Positions 25,456-34,539 of a DNA stretch of 64,000 bases are shown here, piece after piece. Source of the DNA: JAVXTH01 sp036642795 (lineage in GTDB: Bacteria > Bacillota_I > Bacilli_A > Erysipelotrichales > Erysipelotrichaceae). The notes under the pieces are model-generated. The model was not told the DNA's origin. It made no database searches and saw only the letters and a list, made by a program, of their open reading frames with translations. The stretch covers positions 68,637 to 132,636 of the forward strand of contig JAVXTH010000002.1 of NCBI GenBank assembly GCA_036642795.1, given 5' to 3'. A program made the position numbers and the translations under genes. How positions within the stretch are numbered: the first letter of the stretch is position 1; every line of letters begins with the position of its first letter.

Positions 25456-26643
25456 TTATTTTAATGCTTCAATTAATTTAATTCCTGCTTCTAAACGATC
25501 CAAACCTTCTTTTAAAATTTGATCACTCGTTGAGAAACACAAACGTACATAACCCGCTGAATTAGGGCCAAAGAATGCATCTGAACCAGGAACTAAAGCT
25601 AACTTAACTTTTTCTTTCATAAAATTAACAAATTCTTCACTTGTCATTCCCGTTTCCATAACATTGATAAACAAAACAAAGGTAGCATCTGGGGAAATTA
25701 CATGTAAATAAGGCATGCGATTGATTCGTTCAACTCCATAATCGCGGTTCTTTTTTAGTTGTTCAACAAAACCATCTACCCAATAATAACACTTATCCAA
25801 ACAAGTTTGTGCCGCAATTTGGGATAGTGATGAAATACCACCAATGGTACTCATAACTTCACTTGCTTCCACAATTTCATCAAAGATTGCTTGATTTTGT
25901 GCATAGATACAACCTGCTCTTAATCCGGCAACGCCAAAGGCTTTTGAAAATCCATAAACCGTACAAACTTTATCATTTTTCTTTTCATCTAATTGTAAGA
26001 TACTAATAAATTTATTTGGTGGATAGACAATATCAGACCATATTTCATCATTCATGATATAGATATCATGTTCATAACAAAGATTTTGAATCAAAGTTAA
26101 ATCTTCCTTTGTATATAACATTCCAAGTGGATTATGAGGATTACATAAACCAAGCATTTTTGTTTTCGGTGTAATGTAATCTTTTAAATGGCTTAAATCA
26201 ATATGACCATCTTTTATATTTGCGGGGAAATAAACACATTTTGCTCCGGTTGCATCCATTGATTTTTTAAACAAGAAATCAACTGGATCAAAGACGATGA
26301 ATTCATCTTCTTCATGTAAGAAAGCCTTTGCGATAATTGACATTGCTCTTGCGGCAGAATCAATTGGTAAGACAAATTCTGGATTGATTTTTTCTTGTTT
26401 GCGTTCCCACATTGCTTTCGCAATACTTTCCTTTAAAGAAGTAAAACCCATTTTAGGTGTATAACTAAAATAACCACCATTAATGTACTCAATCAAATCT
26501 TCATTTATTTCTTTTGCGCAAGGAAAATCACTGTCTGCAGCCGTTAAAGGTAAAATTCCTTCATCCATTTCTGCCCATCTTAAATTAAACGCTCGCTTTT
26601 TTAATACTTCAAAATCAATTTGTTCATGATCAAATAAGTTCAT
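25456..26643 (-). CDS. patB: PatB/MalY-like PLP-dependent C-S lyase (aminotransferase fold)
   Basis: A 395-residue fold-type I PLP enzyme of the MalY/PatB cystathionine beta-lyase family. It has the class I/II aminotransferase course: the N-terminal LRWAEMDEGILPLTAADSDF, GYFSYTPKMGF, then LCNPHNPLGM, MNDEIWSDIV and YGFSKAFGVAGLRAGC, in which Lys of SKAF is the PLP Schiff-base residue. The wording AADSDF with Y(T)P matches PatB, which releases homocysteine from cystathionine or sulphide and pyruvate from cysteine. A true aminotransferase role cannot be excluded. Single gene; AAAGAGGAAG precedes the ATG. Confidence 0.83.
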   Translation of the reverse strand: MNLFDHEQIDFEVLKKRAFNLRWAEMDEGILPLTAADSDFPCAKEINEDLIEYINGGYFSYTPKMGFTSLKESIAKAMWERKQEKINPEFVLPIDSAARAMSIIAKAFLHEEDEFIVFDPVDFLFKKSMDATGAKCVYFPANIKDGHIDLSHLKDYITPKTKMLGLCNPHNPLGMLYTKEDLTLIQNLCYEHDIYIMNDEIWSDIVYPPNKFISILQLDEKKNDKVCTVYGFSKAFGVAGLRAGCIYAQNQAIFDEIVEASEVMSTIGGISSLSQIAAQTCLDKCYYWVDGFVEQLKKNRDYGVERINRMPYLHVISPDATFVLFINVMETGMTSEEFVNFMKEKVKLALVPGSDAFFGPNSAGYVRLCFSTSDQILKEGLDRLEAGIKLIEALK

Positions 26644-26726
26644 AATCTTCCTCTTTCCTTTTTTAATTTGATATTAGTATACCACAATCATAAGCGTGAT
26701 TCCTATTACATTTAATAGGTAACCTT

Positions 26727-27818
26727 TTATTCATTTTCGCTATGAATATCTCCATCTTGAATGGATGAAAAACGGATTAACATTTTATTTGCCGTAATTC
26801 CTAAGTTACGCATATCATTATAAGTTCTTTCAAAATCATTTTGGACGCTTGTATAGCGCTTTTCAAAACGATCAAATTCAAGTGATAACTTTTTTAATTC
26901 ATTTCTAATTTCATTCATATTCTCATTTCGCTTCTGTTCAATATAAATAGCTTTAATTGCGGTGATATAAGCCATTAATGTTGTAGGTGAAACTAAATAA
27001 ACTTTCTGTTCATAAGAATAAGTAATAATTTCATTCGTATTTGAATGCAAATAAGCGAATATTGCTTCGGCAGGAATAAACATAAAAGCAAAATCACAAG
27101 TTTCATTGTCGATAATATATTTATTATGAATTGCTTGAATATGTTTCTTAACATCATGAATAAAATCCTTGCTTAAAAGACTCTTATTTTCTTCTGCTTC
27201 CATTAAACGATTATAGTTTTCTAAGGGGAATTTTGAATCGATTGCTATTTTATCATTCTTCCCTAAGAATAAAACCGCATCAGCAATTACACCAGTGCTT
27301 AAAGTATATTGTCGTTGATATGCGTTGGGATGAGCACCAATGGTTGAATCTAAAAGTGAATATAATTCAACTTCGCCATAGATGCCTCGACTTTTCTTAT
27401 CGTTCAATATTTTTTGTAAAGATAAAATACCACCAGATAATTCTTGAAGATTTTTGGTTGATTGATCCATTTTTCCCATTTGTTCCATGACCTGAGAAAA
27501 TACTTTGTGCGTTGAATCAAAACCATAAGTGAGATTTGCCTTTACATTCTTCTCAATATTCATTAACTTCTCGCCCGTATTTTCATTTAAAGTATTTAAA
27601 CTACTCTGGAGTGATTGTAATAATGTATTTTGAAATAAAACCAAATCACGATTCACGTTATCTTTTACTTGGGTTAAATCTTCTTTATTTCTTCTTTCAT
27701 TTTCTGATAACAATTCTTTTATATCTCTTTTTTGTTGATGAATTGTAGTTTTGAAAACAATCAGTAAGAGAATAATTAATAATCCAATCAAGCAAATAAT
27801 TATAGTCATTGGTTCCAT
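26727..27818 (-). CDS. rmuC: RmuC-family DNA recombination protein
   Basis: A 363-residue protein: one N-terminal TM helix (about 4-22), a coiled-coil region (about 25-130, with LSENERRNKEDL and LNENTGEKLMNIEK), and the conserved RmuC nuclease-like domain with GIYGEVELYSLLD, IAIDSKFPLENYNRL and DFAFMFIPAEAIFAYL. The DSKFP segment is the PD-(D/E)XK-like signature. E. coli RmuC limits inversion of short inverted repeats; here it is probably membrane-anchored. GAGGAAGTG precedes the ATG. Single-gene unit. Confidence 0.9.
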   Translation of the reverse strand: MEPMTIIICLIGLLIILLLIVFKTTIHQQKRDIKELLSENERRNKEDLTQVKDNVNRDLVLFQNTLLQSLQSSLNTLNENTGEKLMNIEKNVKANLTYGFDSTHKVFSQVMEQMGKMDQSTKNLQELSGGILSLQKILNDKKSRGIYGEVELYSLLDSTIGAHPNAYQRQYTLSTGVIADAVLFLGKNDKIAIDSKFPLENYNRLMEAEENKSLLSKDFIHDVKKHIQAIHNKYIIDNETCDFAFMFIPAEAIFAYLHSNTNEIITYSYEQKVYLVSPTTLMAYITAIKAIYIEQKRNENMNEIRNELKKLSLEFDRFEKRYTSVQNDFERTYNDMRNLGITANKMLIRFSSIQDGDIHSENE

Positions 27819-27870
27819 TTCATCACTTCCTCTTTTCTTATTATAACATACGATTAATTTTTATTGGTAC

Positions 27871-27907
27871 AAAAAAACAGAGTAAATTGATTTTGAATTC
27901 ACTCTGT
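27871..27907 (-). terminator. Terminator of the DUF711/ACT operon
   Basis: Stem ACAGAGT/ACTCTGT (27877-27883, 27901-27907), extended by inner AATT pairs after one mismatch, then seven T residues on the minus strand. It lies 18 bases past the stop at 27926. Confidence 0.8.
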
Positions 27908-27925
27908 AATATTTTGTAATTTCTA

Positions 27926-29284
27926 TTAGTTTTTAAGACTTTGTAGTGGAGCTGGGATTCTACCTCCACGATCAATCATAACTTTACATGACGATTGATT
28001 GATTTTCATAATTGGTCCATCTCCAAATAAACCACCGAACGAAAGTTCTTCGCCTTCTTTTAAACCAATGGCAGGGATTACCCTAACTGCCGTTGTTTTA
28101 GAGTTAACCATTCCGATGGCAGCTTCGTCCGCAATAATTCCCGAAATAACATAATCAGGTGTTTCTCCTGGAATTACTATCATATCAAGACCAACCGAAC
28201 AAACAGCTGTCATTGCTTCTAGCTTTTCTAAGGATAAATGGCCTCCTCGAGCTGCTTCAATCATACCTGCATCTTCTGATACCGGTATAAAAGCACCCGA
28301 TAAACCACCAACACTACTACTAGCCATTACGCCACCTTTTTTAACTGCATCATTCAGCATCGCAAGACAGGCAGTTGTGCCATAACCACCACAATGATCT
28401 AAGCCCATTTCCTCTAATATATATGCAACTGAATCACCAATTGCTGGAGTTGGTGCAAGACTTAAATCAACAATGCCAAACGGTACATTTAATCTACTAC
28501 TTGCTTGTGTTCCAACTAATTGACCCATTCGCGTAATCTTAAATGCCGTCTTTTTAATTATATTAGCTAATTCATCCATCGGTAATGTCTTATCCGCACG
28601 TGCCAAAGCAGCACGTACAACGCCTGGTCCACTAACACCAACATTGATGACACAATCAGCTTCACCAACGCCATGAAAAGCACCAGCCATAAATGGATTA
28701 TCATCTGGGGCATTACAGAAAACAACTAATTTAGCTGCTCCCATGCAATTTGCATCTTTTGTGATTTCAGCACATTCACGAACAATTTTGCCCATCATTT
28801 TGACTGCATCCATATTAATTCCAGCTTTTGTGGAACCAATATTTACCGATGAACACACTCGCGTTGTTTTAGCCATCGCTTCCGGGATTGCTTGAATTAA
28901 TGCTTTGTCACCAGCTGAAAAACCTTTTTGTACTAAAGCTGAAAAGCCACCAATAAAATTAACTCCCGTTGCCTTAGCTGCTTCCTCTAAAGTTAAAGCA
29001 TACCACAATGGATTTCCACCACTTGCTCCAACTAACATGGAAATAGGTGTAACTGAAATTCGTTTATTAATGATTGGAATTCCGTATTCACGTTCAATTT
29101 CTTCACCAACTTTGACTAAATCTTTGGCCATTGTTGTGATTTTCTTATATACTTTATCACAAGAAACTTTAATATTTCCATCGCAACAATCAATTAAGGA
29201 AATACCCATTGTAATCGTTCTTACATCAAGGTAATCCTCATCAATCATTTTAATGGTTTCTAATATGTCTTCAACATTTATCAT
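27926..29284 (-). CDS. PFL-family protein (DUF711/UPF0210)
   Basis: A 452-residue protein of the UPF0210/DUF711 family, related in fold to the pyruvate formate-lyase/ribonucleotide reductase glycyl-radical barrel but without a known activity. Typical segments are ITMGISLIDCCDGN, NIGSTKAGINMDAVKMMG, FHGVGEADCVINVGVSGPGVV, GVMASSSVGGLSGAFIPVSE and TPDYVISGIIADEAAIGMVN. AGGGG stands before the ATG. It follows the ACT-domain gene by 11 bases; this two-gene order is conserved in many Firmicutes and suggests an amino-acid-responsive pair. Confidence 0.88.
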   Translation of the reverse strand: MINVEDILETIKMIDEDYLDVRTITMGISLIDCCDGNIKVSCDKVYKKITTMAKDLVKVGEEIEREYGIPIINKRISVTPISMLVGASGGNPLWYALTLEEAAKATGVNFIGGFSALVQKGFSAGDKALIQAIPEAMAKTTRVCSSVNIGSTKAGINMDAVKMMGKIVRECAEITKDANCMGAAKLVVFCNAPDDNPFMAGAFHGVGEADCVINVGVSGPGVVRAALARADKTLPMDELANIIKKTAFKITRMGQLVGTQASSRLNVPFGIVDLSLAPTPAIGDSVAYILEEMGLDHCGGYGTTACLAMLNDAVKKGGVMASSSVGGLSGAFIPVSEDAGMIEAARGGHLSLEKLEAMTAVCSVGLDMIVIPGETPDYVISGIIADEAAIGMVNSKTTAVRVIPAIGLKEGEELSFGGLFGDGPIMKINQSSCKVMIDRGGRIPAPLQSLKN

Positions 29285-29295
29285 ACATTTGCCCC

Positions 29296-29565
29296 TTAAA
29301 TCCGGTGCATTGCATGAAAGATATCTTGATGCATAACGTGGATAACCATACCCATATTTTTGCCTTTTTCTTCCATTAATTCCGCAAACTCTGCTAATTC
29401 ATATTTTGAATGATCAATATCAACCAACATAATCATTGCGAACATATCTTGAAGTAAAGTTTGAGTAACCTCAATTACATTTATATTTGCATTTTCACAT
29501 TCGTTACTTACTTTTGCCAAGATTCCAACTTGGTCACAACCGATAACACTAATGACAGCTTTCAT
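29296..29565 (-). CDS. ACT-domain regulator (UPF0237)
   Basis: An 89-residue stand-alone ACT domain: MKAVISVIGCDQVGILAKVSN at the start, then NINVIEVTQTLLQDMFAMIMLVDI. ACT domains bind amino acids or similar small ligands and this family resembles the glycine-cleavage regulator GcvR. The start is the ATG at 29565, six bases after GGAAGGTGG; the ATG two codons earlier directly abuts that site. The usual length of the family is 89 residues, matching this start. It is the first gene of the operon with the DUF711 protein and probably senses a ligand for it. Confidence 0.88.
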   Translation of the reverse strand: MKAVISVIGCDQVGILAKVSNECENANINVIEVTQTLLQDMFAMIMLVDIDHSKYELAEFAELMEEKGKNMGMVIHVMHQDIFHAMHRI

Positions 29566-29621
29566 AAACATCCACCTTCCGTATAAGTAAGATTATAAGC
29601 GATTTGAAACAGAATTACCAT

Positions 29622-29648
29622 AAAAAACAGGTGTAAATTTACACCTGT
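29622..29648 (-). terminator. Terminator after the decayed BtpA-like gene
   Basis: Perfect self-complementary arms ACAGGTGTAAA and TTTACACCTGT (29627-29648) followed on the minus strand by six T residues. It lies 60 bases past the remnant stop codon at 29708, so the decayed gene keeps its terminator. Confidence 0.75.
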
Positions 29649-29707
29649 CTATAAGTTTAGTACATTTCATCTCTAATTAGATCGTTTCACGAACAAATAA
29701 TTTATTA

Positions 29708-29970
29708 CTATTTATCCTTTTTAGCTTCACTTAAAAACAATTTGGCCCTTTCAGGATCAATTGGGTTCTTCATATCACCATTTTTTATCCAGGTTGCGAC
29801 TGAGACACCATCAAACTCTCTCATCAATTCGTTGATGTTATCTCCTGTTGCTCCGCCTCCTAGAATAATTGAAGTATTAGAAAGCTTTTTCTAATTTCAT
29901 GTATCATAAATAGGCTATCTTCTATTTCAGATTCATTTCCCATAGACAAAGTAGTTACATGATAATGAAA
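29708..29970 (-). pseudogene. C-terminal remnant of a BtpA/SgcQ-family TIM-barrel gene
   Basis: On the minus strand, the frame ending at the TAG at 29708 reads TSIILGGGATGDNINEL, then VSVATWIKNGDMKNPIDPER and AKLFLSEAKKDK, which is the phosphate-binding end and C-terminus of the BtpA/SgcQ family (GGGxTxxN, then DGxxxNPVDPER). About 90 bases upstream the reading frame continues in another phase as VTTLSMGNESEIEDSLFMIH: one base is missing around 29890. Before that an in-frame TAA (29971-29973) ends the similarity and no N-terminal part is seen. So both a frameshift and a large truncation are present. BtpA-like proteins are often in nucleoside or sugar operons. Confidence 0.7.
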
Positions 29971-30013
29971 TTATTCATCCTTATATTATAACTGATTAAA
30001 TAAATATTTCTAC

Positions 30014-30039
30014 AAAAAAAGCGGATATCAATCTCCGCT
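30014..30039 (-). terminator. Terminator of the transketolase operon
   Basis: Stem AGCGGA/TCCGCT (30020-30025, 30034-30039) with an 8-base loop, then seven T residues on the minus strand, 22 bases past the stop at 30061. Confidence 0.85.
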
Positions 30040-30060
30040 CTTCTTTTGAATCAACTATTT

Positions 30061-30993
30061 TTATTTGTTTTCGCGTACCGTCTTCACAATATTAGATGCC
30101 GTTAAACCATACTTCTCTAACAATGCATCCGGGGTTCCACTCTCTCCGAAAGTATCATTCACACCAATCATGCTCATTTTACGTGGAGCATGTTTTGATA
30201 AGACTTCACTTACTGCACTTCCAAGTCCACCAATTACACTATGCTCTTCACAAGTAACAAAATAATCGTGATCTTTGGCTAATTCTACTAACAACGCTTC
30301 ATCAATTGGCTTAATTGTATGAATATTAACAACCGTTGCATCAATGCCATCCTTTGTTAACTCCTTTTGTGCTAACAAAGCTTGTTGAACCATACAACCA
30401 GTTGCTATTAAGGCAACTTTTTTACCGCGATGAAGAACAATTCCTTTACCAAGTTCAAATTTATAGTCCTTAACATCTGCTGATATATCTTCAACACCAC
30501 TTCTGCCTAGGCGGACATAACATGGTCCATAATATTTATATACAGCATCAATTGCTGCAAAAGTTTCTGTTGCATCACAAGGTTGAACAACAACCATGTT
30601 AGGAATCGAACGCATTAATGAAAGATCCTCAATTGCTTGATGACTTGCACCATCTTCTCCAACAGTAATACCAGCATGTGTTGCACATACTTTTACATTC
30701 AATTTAGGATAAGCGATGGAATTGCGAATTTGTTCAAACGCTCTACCTGCGGCGAACATTGCGAAACTTGAAGCAAATACAACATTGCCACTTGTTGCCA
30801 TACCTGCTGCAACTCCCATCATATTGCCTTCTGCAATTCCCATATTAAAATGTTGATTAGGACGAGTTGCACGTGCATCTGCTGTTTTTGTGGATCCACT
30901 TAAATCAGCATCTAAAACAAATACATGGTCATCTTTTTCTACTAATTGTGCTAATGCTTTTCCATAAGCCTCTCTCGTTGCCATTTTACTCAT
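30061..30993 (-). CDS. Transketolase, C-terminal subunit
   Basis: A 310-residue protein equal to the pyrimidine-binding and C-terminal domains of transketolase. Visible: MATREAYGKALAQL, DADLSGSTKT, FNMGIAEGNMMGVAAGMA (the Glu that activates the thiamine ring), SFAMFAAGRAFEQIRNS, and THAGITVGEDGASHQAIED. The C-terminal domain begins near 190. Together with the N-terminal subunit it transfers two-carbon units between sugar phosphates in the pentose phosphate pathway. It begins one base after the stop of the partner gene, so the two are made together. This split form is common in anaerobic Firmicutes and archaea. Confidence 0.93.
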   Translation of the reverse strand: MSKMATREAYGKALAQLVEKDDHVFVLDADLSGSTKTADARATRPNQHFNMGIAEGNMMGVAAGMATSGNVVFASSFAMFAAGRAFEQIRNSIAYPKLNVKVCATHAGITVGEDGASHQAIEDLSLMRSIPNMVVVQPCDATETFAAIDAVYKYYGPCYVRLGRSGVEDISADVKDYKFELGKGIVLHRGKKVALIATGCMVQQALLAQKELTKDGIDATVVNIHTIKPIDEALLVELAKDHDYFVTCEEHSVIGGLGSAVSEVLSKHAPRKMSMIGVNDTFGESGTPDALLEKYGLTASNIVKTVRENK

Positions 30994-30994
30994 A

Positions 30995-31816
30995 TTATTT
31001 ATTCGCTCCTAACTCTGCTAATGCTTGTTCTCTTTGTTCAGCATTTGGTGCTTTACCATGCCAACCTGCTTGATTTTCCATAAATGAAACACCTTTACCT
31101 TTTACTGTTTTTGCTAAAATTAAAGTTGGTTTGCCTTTTGTGGCTTTTGCATCATCACAAGCCTTGATTAAGGCTTCAAAATCATGACCATCTACTTGAA
31201 TCACATGCCAACCAAACGCTTTAAATTTCTCATCAATCGGTGTTGGATTCATAACACTAGTAATTGCACCATCAATTTGCAATCCGTTATTATCAACAAA
31301 GGCACATAAATTATCTAATTTATAATGAGCGGCTGCCATTGCTGCTTCCCAAACTTGTCCCTCTTCACATTCCCCATCACCAAGTAAGGTATAAATACGA
31401 TGATTTTCATTGTGAGCCTTGTTTGATATAGCCATTCCTACTGCAGCCGAAATTCCTTGTCCTAAAGAACCAGTTGACATATCTAAGCCCGGTAATAAAT
31501 TCATACTAGGATGTCCTTGCAAACGAGAATTAATTTTTCTGAAAGTTAATAATTCACTAACTTCAAGAAATCCTTTTTCTGCTAACGTTGCATAAAGAAC
31601 TGGTGAAGCATGACCCTTTGATAATACAAAACGATCCCGTTGGATACTAGATAGATTCTCTTCGTTAATATCCATTTGTGTGAAATAAATTGTTGTCAAT
31701 ATCTCTGCTGACGACAAGCTTCCTCCGGGATGCCCAGAATTTGCTGCACTAACCATATTTACAATTCCTTCTCGAATATGTTGTGCATGTTTCTCTAAAT
31801 CCTTAATTTTAACCAT
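30995..31816 (-). CDS. Transketolase, N-terminal subunit
   Basis: A 273-residue protein equal to the thiamine-diphosphate-binding domain. Motifs: NSGHPGGSLSSAEIL near 28-42, RFVLSKGHASPVLYA, STGSLGQGISAAVGMA, and the ThDP/Mg motif GDGECEEGQVWEAAMAAAHY near 145-164 with NNGLQIDG. I start it at the ATG at 31816, preceded by GAGGAGG; the ATG 19 codons upstream would place that site inside the gene. First of a two-gene operon. Family knowledge: such split subunits form an a2b2 complex equivalent to normal transketolase. Confidence 0.93.
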   Translation of the reverse strand: MVKIKDLEKHAQHIREGIVNMVSAANSGHPGGSLSSAEILTTIYFTQMDINEENLSSIQRDRFVLSKGHASPVLYATLAEKGFLEVSELLTFRKINSRLQGHPSMNLLPGLDMSTGSLGQGISAAVGMAISNKAHNENHRIYTLLGDGECEEGQVWEAAMAAAHYKLDNLCAFVDNNGLQIDGAITSVMNPTPIDEKFKAFGWHVIQVDGHDFEALIKACDDAKATKGKPTLILAKTVKGKGVSFMENQAGWHGKAPNAEQREQALAELGANK

Positions 31817-31964
31817 AATTTCCTCCTCATCGATTCTTACAGTTATCGCAAATATTATACCTTCTTTTATCATTTAACTCTATAGCAAAAGTGAAAATAG
31901 TCTTAAACTTTAAATATAATTCATAAAAGCTTAAAAATAATGAACTAAAAGAAGAAAAACATAT

Positions 31965-31995
31965 AAAAAGAAGTGCTGAATGAACCAACACTTCT
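31965..31995 (-). terminator. Terminator of tex
   Basis: Stem AGAAGTG/CACTTCT (31969-31975 and 31989-31995) with a 13-base loop and a TTTTT tract on the minus strand, 6 bases after the stop at 32001. Confidence 0.8.
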
Positions 31996-32000
31996 ACAAA

Positions 32001-34154
32001 TTACAGCTGAGGCTCTACCATCGTCAATTGAACTTTGTGCTTCTCTTCATCAATTTTATGTACCCATACTTTTAAAATATCGCCAATGGCAACTAATTCA
32101 CTAGGATGTGAAATACGTTCCTTACTCATATTTGAAATATGAACTAAACCATCGTCTTTTAAGCCAATATCTACAAAAGCACCAAAATCAACTACGTTAC
32201 GGACTACTCCTTCTAAAGGATCACCGACATGTAAATCCTCCATGACAAGAATATCACTGCGTAATAATGGGCCATCATACTGGTCACGATAATCTCTCAA
32301 TGGTAGTGCAATTGCATCCAAAATATCTTGAATTGTATAAACATCACTTACCAATGAATTAGCTAATTCATCAACATTTGCTTCCTTAACAATTAATTGT
32401 GCTTCCAAACTGCCCATTTGAGCTTCTTTTAAATTTAATAGCTTTAGAAGCTTACGCGTTAACGCATAACTTTCTGGGTGAATACTAGTGCGATCCAAAA
32501 ATTCATCGCCATCCTCTACCCGTAAAAAGCCCGCAGCTTGCTCAAAAGATTTTGCACCAATTTTGGGTATCTTCTTAATTTGCTTACGATTTGTAATACG
32601 ACCATTTTCTTCTCTAAAACTAACGATTGATTTAGCCGTATTTTGATTCAATCCAGAAATGTTTTTTAACAAAGGTACACTTGCCGTATTAATATCTACG
32701 CCGACACGATTCACAGCCTTCGAAACAACAAAATCCAAACGTTGAGTCAGCTTTGCTACAGGTAAATCATGCTGATATTGACCAACTCCAATTGATTGTG
32801 GATCAATCTTAATCAGTTCTGAAAGTGGATCTTGAATACGACGGGCAATTGAAACTGCACTTCGTTGCTCAACTTGTAAATCTGGGAATTCATCGCGCGC
32901 TAATTTACTAGCCGAATAAACACTTGCACCAGCTTCCGAAACCATAGTATAAGCAACATTCAAATGATTCTCTTTTAGTAAATTTGCAATAAATGCTTCA
33001 CTTTCTCGAGATGCCGTACCATTTCCAATTGCAATAATATCGATAGGATACTGCTTCAATAATGATAAAACAGTTTCTTTACTAGCTTCAATTTTTGCAT
33101 TAGGAGGTGTTGGATAAATAAGACTGATCTTTAACAATTTTCCTAATGGATCAATAACAGCTAATTTACAACCCGTACGAAAAGCCGGATCTAAGCCAAG
33201 AATCATCTTATTTTTCATTGGCGATTGCAGCAACAATCGTTCTAAGTTAAAAGAGAAAACATCAATTGAGGCAATATGTGCTTTTTCACTTAATTCACTG
33301 CGAATCGTTCGCTCGACACTTGGGAAAGCTAGTCGCTTCAATCCATCATTAATGGCTTCCTTCATAATGTCTAAAACACACGTTACTCGATTTTTAGTGA
33401 AACGAGCTAACACCCATTTACTTAAATATTCCTTATCGTAATCAATGCTAACTGTAATAACCTTTTCCTTCTCACCACGATCAATCGCCATAATCCGATG
33501 AGTAGCAAGAGTCGCTAAACGTTCTTCATAATCATAATACATCTTATAAACTTTCTTCTCATCCTCATGCTTCTTCTTTTCCTTCGTATGTATCTTTCCA
33601 TAACGCTCAATAGAGTCAGAAATACGCTTACGAACATTTATATCATCACTAATCTTTTCAGCGATAATATCCTTAGCGCCTTGCATTGCTTCAGCTGTGG
33701 ATTTCACCTTTTCATTTACATACTTCATCGCTTCTGCTTCCACGTCAGCTTTAAAAGGAATACCTAAAATAAAATCTGCTAGTGGTTGAAGACCCAAAGC
33801 AATCGCATCAGTAGCTCTTGTTTTACGCTTTTGTTGATAAGGGCGATAAATGTCTTCCAATTGAGATAACTTAGTAGATAGATTAACTTCTTTTTTAATC
33901 TCTTCTGTTAGCTTCCCTTGTTGCTCAATTAACCGCAATATATCCTCTTTTCGCTTTTCGAGGTTTACTTGATACTCATACTGAAGAGCAATTACACGAA
34001 TTTCTTCTTCATCTAATCCTTGCGTCATTTCTTTACGATATCGCGCAATAAAAGGGACTGTATTACCCTCTTCTAACAAAGCTAATGTTGCTTTTACTTG
34101 CTTAACATCAACTGCCAATTGCTTGGCAATCGGTAACATAATATGTTCTAACAT
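32001..34154 (-). CDS. tex: Tex-family transcription accessory protein
   Basis: A 717-residue nucleic-acid-binding protein of the Tex/Spt6 family. N-terminal HtH region (VPFIARYRKEMTQGLDEEEI near 33-52), a YqgF/RuvX RNase-H-like domain (GLDPAFRTGCKLAVIDPLGK near 320), helix-hairpin-helix region (NISGLNQNTAKSIVSFREENG near 500) and a C-terminal S1 RNA-binding domain (about 640-710, VDFGAFVDIGLKDDGLVHIS). Tex affects transcription and RNA turnover in several bacteria. AAGGTGG stands before the ATG. It precedes the small Smr gene by 50 bases and shares its strand. Confidence 0.94.
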   Translation of the reverse strand: MLEHIMLPIAKQLAVDVKQVKATLALLEEGNTVPFIARYRKEMTQGLDEEEIRVIALQYEYQVNLEKRKEDILRLIEQQGKLTEEIKKEVNLSTKLSQLEDIYRPYQQKRKTRATDAIALGLQPLADFILGIPFKADVEAEAMKYVNEKVKSTAEAMQGAKDIIAEKISDDINVRKRISDSIERYGKIHTKEKKKHEDEKKVYKMYYDYEERLATLATHRIMAIDRGEKEKVITVSIDYDKEYLSKWVLARFTKNRVTCVLDIMKEAINDGLKRLAFPSVERTIRSELSEKAHIASIDVFSFNLERLLLQSPMKNKMILGLDPAFRTGCKLAVIDPLGKLLKISLIYPTPPNAKIEASKETVLSLLKQYPIDIIAIGNGTASRESEAFIANLLKENHLNVAYTMVSEAGASVYSASKLARDEFPDLQVEQRSAVSIARRIQDPLSELIKIDPQSIGVGQYQHDLPVAKLTQRLDFVVSKAVNRVGVDINTASVPLLKNISGLNQNTAKSIVSFREENGRITNRKQIKKIPKIGAKSFEQAAGFLRVEDGDEFLDRTSIHPESYALTRKLLKLLNLKEAQMGSLEAQLIVKEANVDELANSLVSDVYTIQDILDAIALPLRDYRDQYDGPLLRSDILVMEDLHVGDPLEGVVRNVVDFGAFVDIGLKDDGLVHISNMSKERISHPSELVAIGDILKVWVHKIDEEKHKVQLTMVEPQL

Positions 34155-34204
34155 TTTTTAACCACCTTCATGTGCTGTTAGTTTAACTTATTTATGCAAT
34201 CAGT

Positions 34205-34432
34205 TCAATACAAAACAAAAATTGTTTCCCCCGAATTCATACTTAACATTATTCTCTTGATACGTTTATGATGATAACTCTTTCTAACATAAGTTTGAAT
34301 CGCACTACCATTTTGATAGCCGTGAATAATACGAACTTCTTTAATACTATTTGGAACATTATCTAAAAAACGATCTAAATAATCCTTAATTTCATAAATG
34401 TAAAAACCGTGTAAGTCTACTTCGTTAATCAT
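34205..34432 (-). CDS. Small Smr-domain protein
   Basis: A 75-residue protein consisting of an Smr (MutS2 C-terminal) domain only: INEVDLHGFYIYEIKDYLDR with the DLHG signature at about 5-8, then RIIHGYQNGSAIQTYVRK, where the usual HGxGxG loop is HGYQNG. Smr domains are nickases or RNA endonucleases; the HGxGxG variant weakens the case for catalysis. The start is the ATG at 34432, since the preceding GTG belongs to the ribosome site GGCGGTG. It lies upstream of tex on the same strand, 50 bases apart, so tex may be expressed with it. Confidence 0.8.
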   Translation of the reverse strand: MINEVDLHGFYIYEIKDYLDRFLDNVPNSIKEVRIIHGYQNGSAIQTYVRKSYHHKRIKRIMLSMNSGETIFVLY

Positions 34433-34539
34433 AAAAGACACCGCCTATTTACTTTATTATAAAGAAGGAAAAAGAAACTTGCAAATATAAGTATCAATTT
34501 GACAACGATTAAGATAGAATACATATATGAGGTGCTTAT

